In this document: positions 22,309-33,212 of the stretch, piece after piece
Layout: each line of letters opens with the position of its first letter
Position numbering within the stretch: the stretch's first letter is position 1
Assembly: GCA_964035575.1 (NCBI GenBank)
Contig: OZ037889.1
Span: 62,001 to 126,000 of the forward strand
Source of the DNA: Rhynchopus sp. YZ270_cl-10
Taxonomy: Eukaryota > Euglenozoa > Diplonemea > Diplonemida > Diplonemidae
Length of the DNA: 64,000 nt
Direction of reading: 5' to 3'
Program-made: the position numbers and the translations under genes
Notes under the pieces: model-generated
Told to the model about the DNA's origin: nothing
Databases searched by the model: none
The model's input: only the letters and a program-made list of their open reading frames with translations

Positions 22309-22880
22309 GGTGGCATGTAATGTGTTGTGTGGCCTGGGGGGAAGAATGGTGGCTGCTTGCGTGTCTACATGAGCTGCGAGCTCAGGAATCAGATGTCAGC
22401 CCCCCCCGCTTCGACTGAGCGCAAAGTGGGCTGCTTCAGTAGAAAGTCTTCAGAACTCCACTGGGAATTGAACTACACGGGGTGGTGGAATGTCAGTAGT
22501 TTCAGATGCAAAACTAGACAATATCTGTCAGTATGATCTTGATGAGAAAAATAACAGCACTTTTCGTTGGAACGCAGGCAAATAAGGGTAAAAAATCTGT
22601 TTGGCGCAAGGTAAAAGGGAAATACTGTCTGAGCGTTGGCTTTCTTTTTTGTGCCTAATTTTTTAATGTACCATGTGTTAGGGGAAAAAGAAGGGGATGG
22701 GATGAAGATGCGTAGAGTGCTTGGCAGAACCTTGCACCCATCCGCACAGTAACGCGTATTGGGTGACATTCAGAGGGGGGGAAATGAATCCAAGCTTGAA
22801 GCAGGAAACGCTCTCGTGGGTAGGGAGCCATGCAACAGGGCAGGGATGAGGTGAGGGGGGATGGAAAAGAAAAGAAAAGA

Positions 22881-22922
22881 TTTATGAGATGCGTCGACGA
22901 AAGCCCTCTCGTGCTTAGTACA
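22881..22922 (-). repeat. Stem-loop, A/B hybrid
   Basis: TTTATGAGATG begins as class A, the loop reads AAGCCCTCTCGTG as in class B, and it ends CTTAGTAC. This links the two classes. Confidence 0.55.
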
Positions 22923-23872
22923 AAAAACATCACAATCTTTTCGCAATAAAATGCAGACTTTGCTTCTACGCCCAAAGCCCAGAAAGCAGCCGGGTTGCGT
23001 TATTAATGGAGTGGTCATCAGTGAGGCTGTATTCTTGGTGTGTGTGTTTTGTTCTTTTTGTGTTTTTTCACAAAGCTGTAATGAAACACTCCACTCAAGT
23101 ATCCACACTGTTTTGCACCTTCTTTTTGCAATGCGGGTCTCTTGGTATTTGGGCAACTTTAACAAAACTCGACGGAATTTAATGCCCCTCGAGATTGAAT
23201 GTATATGTGTGTATGTCTCGCGGCTCACCAACACACCCATCCATTGTGATGGGCCGCTCGGGTTTGTCTGTACACTCAGAAGAAAATCAAACAAATAAGA
23301 AATCAAATTAGGGGGAACGTACAGAATACGTTATTGTTCGTGTGTTCAATGTGGACCAAAAACCTGCACTGCCTGCAATTGGGTTTGTAAAAATAAAAAG
23401 GTAAGAAGAACAACTTTTATGAAAGCTTCCTTTCAGTGCAGACATTCTTCTCCCCTATGACAACAGTGCAGCATGGACCGCAAAAAAAAAAAAAAAAAAA
23501 CGGCAAGCGGTAACAAGATTCAAAGGACAAAAGGTGAGATGAAAAAAAAACCATCGTGAGGCGAATGTTCAAGAAAATATCTATAAACTATAGGTTCATA
23601 CACTTTCCAATCAAAGAAAAGAAAGCACCAGGAGTCTTGGGACGTTCTAAGGCTATACCAGAACTCTCAAAAAAAAAGTTGTGAAAATAATCATGAAACA
23701 CAGTCGATTTGTGCCCTCTTTTATTGTTCTGTTCGGCATATACGGCACACATCCGCGCAGTGAGGTATGTGTGAGCTGCCCTGGCAGAGGAATGTTCTGG
23801 TGTGTTTATCTGCTTCCGAAGAAGAGACGAAGAACACAAGAAACCATTCCGAAAAGTAAAGAAAGGAATGCT

Positions 23873-23914
23873 ACCTGAAGTACAAAGCCCTCTCGGGACA
23901 GTGTACCTTAAGAA
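23873..23914 (-). repeat. Stem-loop, class B
   Basis: CTGAAGTACA and TGTACCTTAAG arms pair better here than in other B copies. The loop is AAGCCCTCTCGGGACAG. Confidence 0.65.
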
Positions 23915-24176
23915 TAAGAAACGAAAGATCACACCCGATGACGTGGCTGCAACACAACACATGTGCTGTTCTGCTCACACAACGCCATTTTTGAAGGTTC
24001 ATTCATCCTGTTCTGAGCACTTTCTTGTGGGTAATAGGACGTCAAAGACAAGATAAGGAAAGGGAAGAGGGGGAAGAGAATGCAAAAAAAAGTAATAAAA
24101 CGATACCAAGCCAGAAAAACAGAACAAAGCAAAGCAAAACACACTACCACCTACCCCGCACCAAGACCTACGGTCA

Positions 24177-26573
24177 TCATGGCGCCACAGGGACAACATC
24201 ATCGGCAGAGGTGCGGTAGGAGACACAGGTGCCAGGCACCTGTGGGTAGGCGTCGTCAAAGGCAGCGCTGGGCACGCTGTCGTCGCAGTAGGTGTCTGTG
24301 CCCGTCGCAGTGCAGGGCTCGACAGGCGCAGTGCCGTCGTCGTTCAATGCAGCGACGTAGTACCTGTCCATCATCCCCTGGTCCTCGTGCCACAGGAAGT
24401 GGCAGTGCACCATCACGTTCCCGCCGTGGCCGTCAAGTGCATGGCGGAAGCGTGTTGGGCCGGCCAGGGAAGGGATGGTATCACGCCAGTCGCCCACCTC
24501 GCCCCAGTCGGCAAGCACCCCGTTCCCAGTGTAGGAGATGAGCTGGAAGTGGTTCACGTGGAAGTGCATCGGGTGCGGGGTGCCGCCGTTGCCGTTGATG
24601 ACAACGTCTTCAATGTCGCAGAGACGCCCCACGTGGCGGTAGGGGAAGTTCTCGAGGTGGCGTGTGCTGTCGTCAGACTCGGGGAAACCAAACGCAATCT
24701 GTGGGCAATCTGTGTCCGTCGTGGCACAGTCTGTCCCCACACCCATATGGTTCCCGCCGCCCACAACACCACCCTGGCGTGTGCTAATCTGCCATTCGGA
24801 CACAACCCCGCTCACCTCCTGCAGGTCTTGCAGGTAGTTCGGCCGCACAATCTCGTCTGCTGCCAACGTCGGTGCTGTAGTTGTCCCGTCGTCCCCGCCG
24901 TCCGCAGTCACGTACCACGTCACCAGGTTCTGCAGGAAGCCCACGTCAAACGTGGACGCACGCTCCGTCGGGTTGCTCTGCAGGTAGTACTCCCCCGCCT
25001 CCGAGCACATCACAGCCACACCGGCACGGCTCCCGGGCATCAGCAGCACATGTGTCACTGTGCGCGCCCCGCTATGCAGGAAGACGCCGTCGAGCGAGAT
25101 GAGCATCATCGTGCAGGCGTTCTCCCCAGTCGCCCCGTTCAGGGACACTGTTGTGCGCAGCTCAATCTCCAAGTACACGTCCCCCACCGCGTTCAGAAGC
25201 TCAATCCGGTTCCACACACCGGTCCGCACCTCCCGCACAGGCTGGCGCTGCCCGTTCACTAGCAGCGTCTGCTGTGTCTGCGTCCCGTCTGAGTTCTCCA
25301 CCAGCTCAGCCCCAAGCGGGATGTTGTCGCCAGTCGCCTCCCGCAACGCCGAGTAGCTGTGGAGGCTGAACCCCGCCCCGGTTGGGTTGCACGAACACAA
25401 CGCGTGATGTGTGATCGCCATGCGCGACACAGGCATCTCCTCCCACTGCGTGCGCGCAGCATCCGTCGCAAACGTCTCCACATCCGTCGGCGGCGACTCC
25501 TCAAAGTCCGGAACGTCCACCACAATCATCCCCACCATGCCTCCCTGTACCTGCAGCGAGCTCGACCCGTGGTGGTGCGAGTGGTACCAGTGTGTTCCGG
25601 GCAGGTGGTTCGTACCGATCTCGTACGTGTACGTCTTCGACTCCCCGGGTGCCACACCGATGATCACGTTGTCCTCCGACGGGTCCACGTGCAGGCCGTG
25701 TGTGTGCATGTTTGTGATGTTCGCATCGCGCAGAGAATTCAGCTCCCCATCCGACGTTGTGTCCTCGGCCTCAATGTCCTGCAGGTTGTTCACAAGCGTC
25801 ACCACCACAGTGTCCCCGGGGAACACACGCAGCGTCGGCCCGGGCACAGAGCACGCCCCCTCGTAGCAGTAGGCACGCACGTTCTTCTTGAATGCGCCTG
25901 CGTCGAGCTGGTGCTGCTCCACAGTCAGCGTCACCTCCAGACGTCCGTCTGTCGAGGTGAGTGTGGTCTGGTGGGCAAACGTAGGTGCAATCAGGCGTGG
26001 CAAAATGTATGTATCCATGCACGGCTCCGTGATCGTGTTCCCGTCCACAGGGGCAGTCGTACACGTGATGTCTGCCTCTGCCACAGATGTTCCAGACGGT
26101 GACGACGTTGCAGGTGCGTCAGTGGCAGGTATGTCAGTGGCAGGTGCGTCAGTTGCAGGTACGTCAGTGGCAGGTATGTCAGTAGCGGGTACGTCTGTCG
26201 TCGGTGCATCCGTAGCAGTTGCAGGTGCGTCAGTTGCAGGTGGGTCAGTTGCAGGTGGGTCAGTGGCGGGTGCGTCAGTTGCAGGTATGTCAGTAGCGGG
26301 TGCGTCGGTCGCCGGTGCATCCGTAGCAGTTGCAGGTGCGTCAGTAACCACAGGACACCTGGTTTGATCAGCACGCTGTCTGCAGAACCCTTCTGCGCAC
26401 CTTGTATTCGCCCTGCAGAAACCGCACACCTCCACCCCCTCGAGCTCGTATGTGCATTCATCGCTGGTCGCGAGTCCTGCGCAAGCATCTATGGAGTCCT
26501 GGCTCTGTGCACACTGCGCCGATGCCATCAGCGCATGAGCAAGCAAGCAGGCTATCACGGCAACCGTCTTCAT
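24177..26573 (-). CDS. Secreted multicopper oxidase with Pro/Ala/Thr/Asp repeat linker
   Basis: One exon, 798 residues. Residues 1-20 (MKTVAVIACLLAHALMASAQ) form a clear signal peptide; a short Cys-rich segment follows to about residue 75. Residues 80-165 are a run of PATDA-type repeats, likely an O-glycosylated linker. All four copper motifs are intact: HTHGLH (about 290), HWYHSHHHG (about 333), HPMHFHVNH (about 667) and HCHFLWHEDQG (about 722) with the type-1 Cys. It should oxidise metals, phenols or similar substrates with four-electron reduction of oxygen, outside the cell or in the secretory lumen. A laccase or ferroxidase role cannot be told apart here. No C-terminal membrane anchor is visible. 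Confidence 0.93.
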   Translation of the reverse strand: MKTVAVIACLLAHALMASAQCAQSQDSIDACAGLATSDECTYELEGVEVCGFCRANTRCAEGFCRQRADQTRCPVVTDAPATATDAPATDAPATDIPATDAPATDPPATDPPATDAPATATDAPTTDVPATDIPATDVPATDAPATDIPATDAPATSSPSGTSVAEADITCTTAPVDGNTITEPCMDTYILPRLIAPTFAHQTTLTSTDGRLEVTLTVEQHQLDAGAFKKNVRAYCYEGACSVPGPTLRVFPGDTVVVTLVNNLQDIEAEDTTSDGELNSLRDANITNMHTHGLHVDPSEDNVIIGVAPGESKTYTYEIGTNHLPGTHWYHSHHHGSSSLQVQGGMVGMIVVDVPDFEESPPTDVETFATDAARTQWEEMPVSRMAITHHALCSCNPTGAGFSLHSYSALREATGDNIPLGAELVENSDGTQTQQTLLVNGQRQPVREVRTGVWNRIELLNAVGDVYLEIELRTTVSLNGATGENACTMMLISLDGVFLHSGARTVTHVLLMPGSRAGVAVMCSEAGEYYLQSNPTERASTFDVGFLQNLVTWYVTADGGDDGTTTAPTLAADEIVRPNYLQDLQEVSGVVSEWQISTRQGGVVGGGNHMGVGTDCATTDTDCPQIAFGFPESDDSTRHLENFPYRHVGRLCDIEDVVINGNGGTPHPMHFHVNHFQLISYTGNGVLADWGEVGDWRDTIPSLAGPTRFRHALDGHGGNVMVHCHFLWHEDQGMMDRYYVAALNDDGTAPVEPCTATGTDTYCDDSVPSAAFDDAYPQVPGTCVSYRTSADDVVPVAP
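26096..26350 (-). repeat. Imperfect minisatellite coding the PATD linker
   Basis: GCAGGTGCGTCAGTT-like units of 12-15 bp repeat imperfectly, encoding (P/V)ATD and DAPAT units in the multicopper oxidase. Such arrays often vary in length between strains. Confidence 0.75.
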
Positions 26574-27997
26574 GTTTGTTTGTTTGTTTCCAAAAAAAAT
26601 AAATGCGAGTATTCCCTGTGTGGAAGGTGTGGGGTAAGGGAAACTGTGTAGTAGAAGCTAAGGGTGCTCCGATATGCTCTGAGACAACTAGAGATGCCAA
26701 CGAGCCACACTGCACTGCACTGCACTGGGTGTGCACTGGGTGCACACGCAGCTGTGGTACCGCACACGGCACATGGTTGCACGAGTTGCGGGAGAGAGCA
26801 TACGCGCACATACGTATAAGCTGGCGGCAAAGACAGACGATGCAGGGAATCGACAAGGGTGTGGACAGCAAGCTGTCTAGGGAAGGACCCTACGGCTTGC
26901 CTACGTCTTTTTATGAGAGGATGTAGTGTATGACACCTGCCGGGAGGATTTGAGCACTAGCCACATGTCACCAACCAACGATGGCTCCAAAGGTGGTTTC
27001 CAGATCCAAAGAAGAGAAAGTTCAAAAGCTGTGCGTGGATGGGGTGTGAGGTGTTGAACGGTGTGCAGTCCGCCAAGCGGAACCGCCTTCCTTCCACAAA
27101 ATCGAGCGACCTGACACACCCGCACTTCAACAAACACAGCTTGTCGCGCAGCTACCAGTCGTCAAGGCGGTGCACCCGGGTCCCTCAGAGGGCGGAAAAG
27201 AGGGCGGTAATAAACAGCTCTTCGGTGGTAGCCTCTATTTTCGTACGTGTGTACTATAAAAAACATGCGGGAGTTGGCTTTATTTTTCTTGCTACAGTTT
27301 TGTTCTTCTTCCTTCTCCCCAGCCTCTAAGTGGCGGGGAGGTTTATGTCTAGCAGCATTATGTAGTCCTTTCCTCCCTAGACGTTTCTAGGGGGAAAGAG
27401 ACGTTGAGAGTCAGCTGCTATCCTAGTTACCTACTGATGAACAAAACGTTCTTGACAGTGTTTTTTTGTTTGTTTGTTTTGGGGGGCGAGGTCAGTGTCT
27501 TCTTCACCCGCGTTTTGCGTACCATGTGGGCTGATTTAACACAGCTTTATTGGTGGACACAGGGTGACCCCACAAAACCTTTTGTGTTGACCCCACAAAA
27601 ACACCCCTCCGGAGAGGGGAAAGCACTGTGTTTTGGCAGCAATGGAAAAAAAAAAAAAAGATGTCAGAAAGCTATGCAAATAATGCGGTACTTGCCAAGA
27701 ATAATAAGTGGAAAACTTGAAATCTGTTCTCATGCATTTAAAAAAAAATGGAAGTTGGAAGTTTGCGACGGACGCAGAAACCCGGTTCTCCACGTGGGTT
27801 ATAGACCGTGGAGGACCACTTCATCGATGCACGAAAACATTGAATACGACCTGAAAGATGACAGAGTTGCACAATGCAGCGCAAAATGCATCTTTCAAAA
27901 AAGGATTGAAAAAAATCGAACTCCGGCTCGCAACAGCAACACACTGTGCTTGCCTACCTCTCCTACCTCGTCCCCAACCCACGAGAAACAGAGGTGC
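26574..27997. other. Spacer between multicopper oxidase and ACBP
   Basis: No gene is recognised. About 26900-27340 is less A-rich than its surroundings and has short plus-strand open frames (for example 27039-27329) without family features; it may be a decayed insert. TGCACTGCACTGCACTGGG at about 26710 is a small tandem repeat. Confidence 0.4.
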
Positions 27998-28566
27998 TCA
28001 CAGCTTGGCCTTTCTGCCGAGCATCTCGTTCGCAGTGCGCATGTATCCCTCCATTGCACGCTGTGTGGAGTATCCCTTCACCTTCGCCCACGAGTCGTAT
28101 TTGGCACGTGCACGGAAGTTCATGCGGGAGGGCTGCTTGCCCTTAACATCTCCCTCGGTTGCCTGCTTGAAGTGTGCGTACAGCGACAGCAGTTGCGCCT
28201 GTTGTGTGTGTTGAGATGGTGGGACAGCTTATAGTACGAGAACATTTCGTAAGATGCCTCAGCCTCACATGCGTGCAAGAAGAGAGAGAGAAGCTATCAT
28301 ACGGCCAGAGTAGGGGCGACGACAAAGGAAGAGCGCGCAGTCCCCTTAAGAAGTGGATTCTCTGTTTCAATTTGGTCCGAAGACCGCATTGCCTAAAAGG
28401 ACAACGGGCTCACCTATTTAAGGGTCGAGAACCAACCACCAGGGTATTAACTGTTGAGTTGCACCTGAAGTGGAAGAGAAACAGAAAAGAGACATACCTG
28501 ACTCGCAGACTTGGCACCGTGCACATCCTTGACAGCGGCACGAAACTCAGCATCAGTGATGGCCAT
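27998..28566 (-). CDS. Acyl-CoA-binding protein
   Basis: Exons 28498-28566 and 27998-28198 join in phase 0 to give 89 residues, the standard length of a free ACBP. MAITDAEFRAAVKDVHG is helix 1; LLSLYAHFKQATEGDV and KYDSWAKVKGYST carry the conserved acyl-CoA pocket (the YxxFKQAT and KxDxW motifs). It binds medium and long acyl-CoA esters in the cytosol and buffers them for lipid synthesis. The 299-nt intron is long for this window and includes a class D-like stem-loop. The donor is GTATGT and the acceptor AACAG. Confidence 0.93.
28238..28276 (-). repeat. Stem-loop-like repeat in the ACBP intron
   Basis: CGTAAGATGCCTCAGCCTCA then CATGCGTGCAAG. It is like classes A and D but diverged. It has the same orientation as all the others, here within an intron. 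Confidence 0.4.
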
Positions 28567-29050
28567 TTTTTTTTTTTTGTGTTTTGTGAGCGTTGATCGT
28601 TGGGTCTCTTGTGTGTGTGGTGTGTTTACAACTATTCAAACGAACAGAAAAGAAAGAAATGGGGGGGAGGGAGAGTAATAGAACGTACACTGACACCCCA
28701 CCAAAAAAAAAAACAGATACCATTACTTAAGCCATGATGCTTTCTTTTTTAAAATTTGTAAAATTTTTGTGTTGTTGATGGGAAGCTGCTTTCAAAATAG
28801 AAAAATGCAAAAGGATGAGAGCAATTTAAAAAAAAATTGTATTTCTTTGGCACGGGATTGTCCATGAAAATGCTTTTATAAAAATGTAAAACAAAAAAAA
28901 CAAAAATTGAAAAATCTCAACAGAATCAATCTACCCTACCCTTCGCACCTATGTACTTATTTTTTCTTTTGCGCTCTCATCCATCTCCCTCTCCGGCGGC
29001 CCTTTTTGCTGCCGCTTACAAAAAAAAGGGAAAAAAGGAGGAAAAAATAA

Positions 29051-29085
29051 ATGTCAGATGACTCCAAGCCTCTCTGTACTTCCCA
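29051..29085 (-). repeat. Stem-loop, class A
   Basis: CAGATGACTCCAAGCCTCTC then TGTACTT. It directly abuts the LSU rRNA fragment. Confidence 0.5.
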
Positions 29086-29289
29086 AACTGAGCGACTCTT
29101 GCAAAACAATGAAGCACCCACGCGTTAGGAGGAAGGACGGGACTCTCACCCTCTATGGCGCTTCATTCCAGAAGACTTACTCCTCCAACGTATGGCCCCC
29201 ATCGTACGCTTGCACCACATGCCGACAAATTGCCGGTTCAGGCTTGGGCTCTGCCCTGTTCACTCGCCGTTACTAGGAGCATCGCTGTG
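29082..29289 (-). rRNA. LSU (28S) rRNA 5'-domain fragment
   Basis: On the minus strand the block reads CCTAGTAACGGCGAGTGAAC, then AGAGCCCA, later AGAGGGTGAGAGTCCCGT and finally GAGTCGCTCAGTTTGGGA. These are the conserved landmarks of the LSU 5' domain, in order and at about the right spacing. Nothing before or after looks ribosomal, so it is a fragment of some 205 nt in a protein-gene spacer. It is probably an inserted rDNA pseudogene. A functional separate LSU piece, as in euglenids, seems less likely but is not excluded. GGAATGAAGCGCCA occurs both inside (29155-29168) and just outside (29290-29303). Confidence 0.8.
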
Positions 29290-30136
29290 GCGCTTCATTC
29301 CCTAAAAAAACACAAAGACGGGAGCAACACCTTTGCGTGGAGTCAGCAGGATCGGAGGTGTTGAATATCTAGAATATTATGAATGCACCATGTGGCAATT
29401 AAAGCCACCTTCAACAGTTTGACTGTGAAAGGCGCGTATTCTAGAAAGAAGACAGAGAAGACAGAGAATAGAGAGAGAGGCGAAAAAAGAAAGGCTGTAC
29501 CATATGAAAGCAAGCCTCGCTGTCGCGCCCTTAAGGAAGTTTGAGTACAGGAATGTTTGAAGAAAAAAAAAAAGAGGGGAGAAAAGGGGGGGGCAACAAA
29601 ACAAAACAGACCTCCCTTTGGACACTTAAGTTGTGAGAGGAAGGCGAGAGAGAGACAGAGAGTAGGTGCTCAAAGGAAGAGTAAAACTAAATGCACCAAT
29701 ATATCGCGTTTTTTCTTTCGTTCTGTTCAGGAGAACAGAAAGAGAAAAAAAAATGGTCAGACAAGGAAATTTGAAAAAAGATTGAGTCAGGCAGAGCTTA
29801 TAAGGAAATCCCTTTTGGTACAAAAATGCCGTCTTCCACCCGAGAAAAATATAGAAAAACAAATTTAGACACTTGGCGCAAGAAGAAGGACATGTAGGGT
29901 AAAAGGAACAGTTCGAAAAACAACAACAAGCCACATCCCCCTCTTTTTTTTTTTCCAAAAATTCGATCACTCCCATACAAACTATCGCGGATCCGCAAAA
30001 GGATTATTTTCCCCAATAAAATACAAAAAAAGCCCCCTTTCCCCCCTGCTCACCCATTTAATTAAGACGAGCCTCACAGTATTTTTTTTGAAAAACTTCT
30101 GAGGTTTACCAAAAAAAGTAGGTTGACTCCTTAAAT

Positions 30137-30406
30137 CATACTTGGACCGCCTGAAATATATTTCGGGCACTTCGGGAGATTTCGCGGATTTCGCGGATTT
30201 CGCGAGAATTTACACCAATTTTAAAGACATTTGAAGTACAGACGAATGTACATAAAATTGACATATTTTTTGGGCTTCTGTCACCCCGTACACTGGTTGT
30301 GCTCCCGAATCCGCCCAAAATGCGCCCGAATTACGTGCTTCGGCGATCGGAACCCGCGCCCGAAAAAACCGAACCCGCCCGAAATATATTGGGCGATCCA
30401 AGCATG
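30137..30406. mobile_element. MITE, 270 bp, with 6-bp TTAAAT target duplication
   Basis: The termini are CATACTTGGA at the left and TCCAAGCATG at the right. The inverted repeats continue with CGCC and AATATATTTCGGGC, with a few mismatches. TTAAAT flanks both ends exactly (30131-30136 and 30407-30412). The inside is rich in TTTCGCGGA and CCCGAA blocks and has no ORF. The CATAC end and 6-bp duplication match the larger element at 46491-48318. Confidence 0.85.
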
Positions 30407-30519
30407 TTAAATGTGCTTCTTGTTCACCAAAATAAAAAAAAATAAAAAAAACTCACACTCACACCTTGTGGTGAAACCACTTGACATTTATGTGTTTGGG
30501 AACAAGAATCACTCTCCCA

Positions 30520-30553
30520 CTCCCCACCCCACCCCACCCCACCCCACCCACCC
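30520..30553. repeat. CCCCA simple repeat
   Basis: About six CCCCA units, downstream of the PTB gene. The G-rich minus strand could form a quadruplex in RNA. Confidence 0.7.
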
Positions 30554-30711
30554 GCAAACCCCATTGAGCACATTTTTGTGTGCCCTATAAAAAAGCATAA
30601 AAAAAAGCATAAAAATAAAAACCACTTTCCAAGTTCAATAACAGAGTGATACTTTCTTCTTCACTCAAAAAAAACAATATTTCACTTTTATCTGACGGGA
30701 AACGGTCATTT

Positions 30712-32661
30712 TTAAGCACGGCTCTGGAAGCCGCCGTTTTTGTCTCCTCTGTTGCGCTGGTCGACGAACTGCAAAAAAAAAATGGGAGTTGGTGGGCAAC
30801 GTTCTCTAATCTACAAAAGACATACCATGACGGGTCTGTCGGTGATTCCCTTGTCGGAGAAGGCAAGACGCAGCGTGAGAGGGAGGCCGATGCCGGGGAT
30901 CTCTTTGGTGCCGTGCCACTTGATGAGGCATGCGTATGCTTCCTCGACGGAGTCGAACTCCATACGCCCTTCGCCCGTCTTGTGGCGGAACATATCAACA
31001 GCCACGCAGTGGTCGCCGCGGAAGAGGTTCTCAATCGTCTCGCTCGTTGTCCCCGCCTCAAGCCCAGTGATGTACAAAATGTTGCTCGGAGGGCGTGCAA
31101 GCATCAGCTTCTCCTTGGGGTACCTCGGCCCAAACCGACCAACCCGCAGATTGCTGTAGTCCTTGTATGTCAAGTTCCCCTCAGCATCTTCTTGCTCCTG
31201 TCGGTGGTGGGTGGTGGGTGGGGGTGGTGGTAAAGGGACTGACATACCAGTTCAGTCGGCACTCTGATCTCATCCTTGTTCGATTGGAACACAGTCAGCC
31301 GGGTTCCCAGAACTGAGGGTGTGGCGTTGTGGGGTGGGGAGGTGGGGGTACTACCCGGGGGGTAGGGGATTGTAAGAAAAGTTTAAAAAAAGGGGGGGTA
31401 TGTAGGTACCATTCACTCTGTTGAGGTATTCGCTTGCGAGGGCAGCTTCGTCGCCGTTGCGGTACTGCACAAGAGACTGCTTGGTGACTGTCTTCAGCTT
31501 CTGCGGAAGGATCTTCAAGCGCATGACATCCCCGTACACGCCGAAGATCTGCTGGAGCACGTCGACCGTGAAAATCGGGTTGCCTTCTTCATCCTTGTCA
31601 TGGGTGACGCCGTTCACGAGCACGCATGGACTGTTGAATAGAATGGAAATATAAAGACACAAAAAGAGTGGAATATAAAATTTTTTTTCGTACCTCCCGT
31701 TCCCGCGCGGTCTGTCTCTGCGGTCGTAGTCTCGATCGCGACGGTCACCACCGCGGTCACCACCACGGTCGCCACCACGGTCACGGTCACGGTCTCGCCG
31801 GTCATCTCCGTACCTGTCGTCTCTTGCTCCTCTCGGGTCACCTCTGGGGTCGCCTCTAGGGTCTCTGCCGCCGACACCTAGGATGGGTGCTGAGGTGGGC
31901 AGGTCGCGTGTGTAGTCCCACGAGGTTTCGTTGTTGTAGCGCACATCGAGGTCCTGACGCGAGGTGTGCTGGAAGACAATGTGGCAGTCGTTCTCGTAGA
32001 TGTTCCTGTCGCTGAGGTCGCGCACGACGGCCTGCGCCATTCTGTCGTCCTCTGTGAGCGCATAGCCCGTGACGCTGTCGCCACGGCGTGTCATCGTGAT
32101 CTTGACAGGCTGGCCACGTGTCATGAGCACCTTGTCGAGGACCTTCACGTCGAATTTGCGGTCAGGGTCGTTGCGCACCTCAAAGTAGACCATCTTGCTG
32201 TGCTGCGGCAAGTTGTCCCTCGGGTGGTCGTCGTACGGTTGCTGTCGGCGGTAGTCGTCACCTCCGCCCCTGGACCCTCTGTCTCCTCCTCCTCCTGTGT
32301 AACGTTCATCGTGACGTTCCTTATCACGTCTTGTCTCACGGTCACGGTGGTCATTGCGTTCGCGAACCGATTCGCGGACCGCCCTAGGCTTGCCGTTCTG
32401 CTCGCTTTGCTTGACAATGAGTCGTTCTTGCTGCCCAGTAAACTCAATGCCGTGGAGGGCAGCTATCGCGGCAACGCTCTCCTCGGGTGTCGAGTACCGC
32501 ACAAAGGCGCTTCTTGCGTTGTTCGCGCCCTTCACCTTCAGCAGCAGGACCTGCTGCACCTTGCCGTACTTCGCAAAGAGCTCCTCCACGTCGTCCTGCG
32601 CATATTGCAGGGGGATGCCACTGACAAATAGTTTGTCAGAGTTCAGTTTGGGGGCCGTCAT
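30712..32661 (-). CDS. Polypyrimidine-tract-binding protein (PTB/hnRNP L family)
   Basis: Five exons (31694-32661, 31410-31630, 31248-31312, 30826-31197 and 30712-30768) give 560 residues, close to animal PTB. RRM1 (about 9-86) begins KLFVSGIPLQ. RRM2 (about 155-250) ends in DVRYNNETSWDYTRDLP, a PTB-family signature. An Arg/Gly/Asp-rich linker (265-320) follows. RRM3 opens PCVLVNGV and includes FGVYGDVMRLKIL; RRM4 follows LTYKDYSN with PPSNILYITGL. PTB binds pyrimidine-rich RNA and controls splicing and mRNA stability. Pyrimidine tracts abound on the transcribed strand here. Introns are 63, 97, 50 and 57 nt, in phases 2, 1, 0 and 0, all rejoining frame. The trypanosome DRBD3/4 proteins are counterparts. 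Confidence 0.93.
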
Positions 32662-32706
32662 TTTTGGGGGGGGTTTCTCTGTTGAAGCAAGTCAAAATAA
32701 AGTAGT

Positions 32707-32745
32707 GTTGAAATACAAAAGCCCTCGTGACAGTGTACCTTGGTA
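32707..32745 (-). repeat. Stem-loop, class B
   Basis: GAAATACAAAAGCCCTCGTG then ACAGTGTACCTTGG. It ends 46 bp upstream of the PTB ATG. Confidence 0.65.
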
Positions 32746-33172
32746 TGACCGGTTGTACTGAGGTGAACTATGCAGTGCTACATCCATTTCGTGGTTTACG
32801 TCTGATAAAAAAACCCCCCAAAGAAAAGCCTGAGAAAGCTTAACACAGAATAATTAATTCATAGTGCGCATGATGCGCATAAATTGTGATATGTGCATAG
32901 TTTTTTTTTTTAATTTTCTTATGTGATGCGCATGGTACATTACAAACACCCAATGAATGTGTTTTTTTGTGTGTTTCCTATGCACATTGTTTTACTGATC
33001 TGGTCAAGTTTGCAGAAAATATCACCCCCCCCTTTTTTTTTTTCATACTGCCTCTCGCGGTGGTGTACAATCTCCCCGCCCCAATACAACTTTCCCTTTC
33101 CCCCCACACACCCTGTTTTCAACGTGCAGCCCTCCAGACTGCTTCCTTTAGGGACTGCCAAAAAAATATCAA

Positions 33173-33212
33173 TCTTGAAATACAAAAATCCTTCTCTCAC
33201 AGTGTACCTTTG
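33173..33212 (-). repeat. Stem-loop, class B
   Basis: CTTGAAATACAAAAATCCTT then CTCTCACAGTGTACCTTTGG. The loop is diverged. It lies 90 bp beyond the hydrolase stop. Confidence 0.55.

Larger units (their letters stand above)
22309..24176. other. Spacer between coiled-coil gene and multicopper oxidase
   Basis: No gene is supported. It contains a class A stem-loop (22881-22922), a class B one (23873-23914) and a poly-A run at about 23480. Confidence 0.5.
28567..30711. other. Spacer with rRNA fragment, MITE and simple repeats
   Basis: No protein gene. It contains the LSU rRNA fragment (29082-29289), a 270-bp MITE (30137-30406) and a CCCCA run (30520-30553). The remainder is A-rich. Confidence 0.5.

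Noticed and set aside
22455-22485. Inverse T-loop-like GGGAATTGAAC
   Set aside because: The flanking bases do not pair as a T-stem and no tRNA cloverleaf can be drawn.
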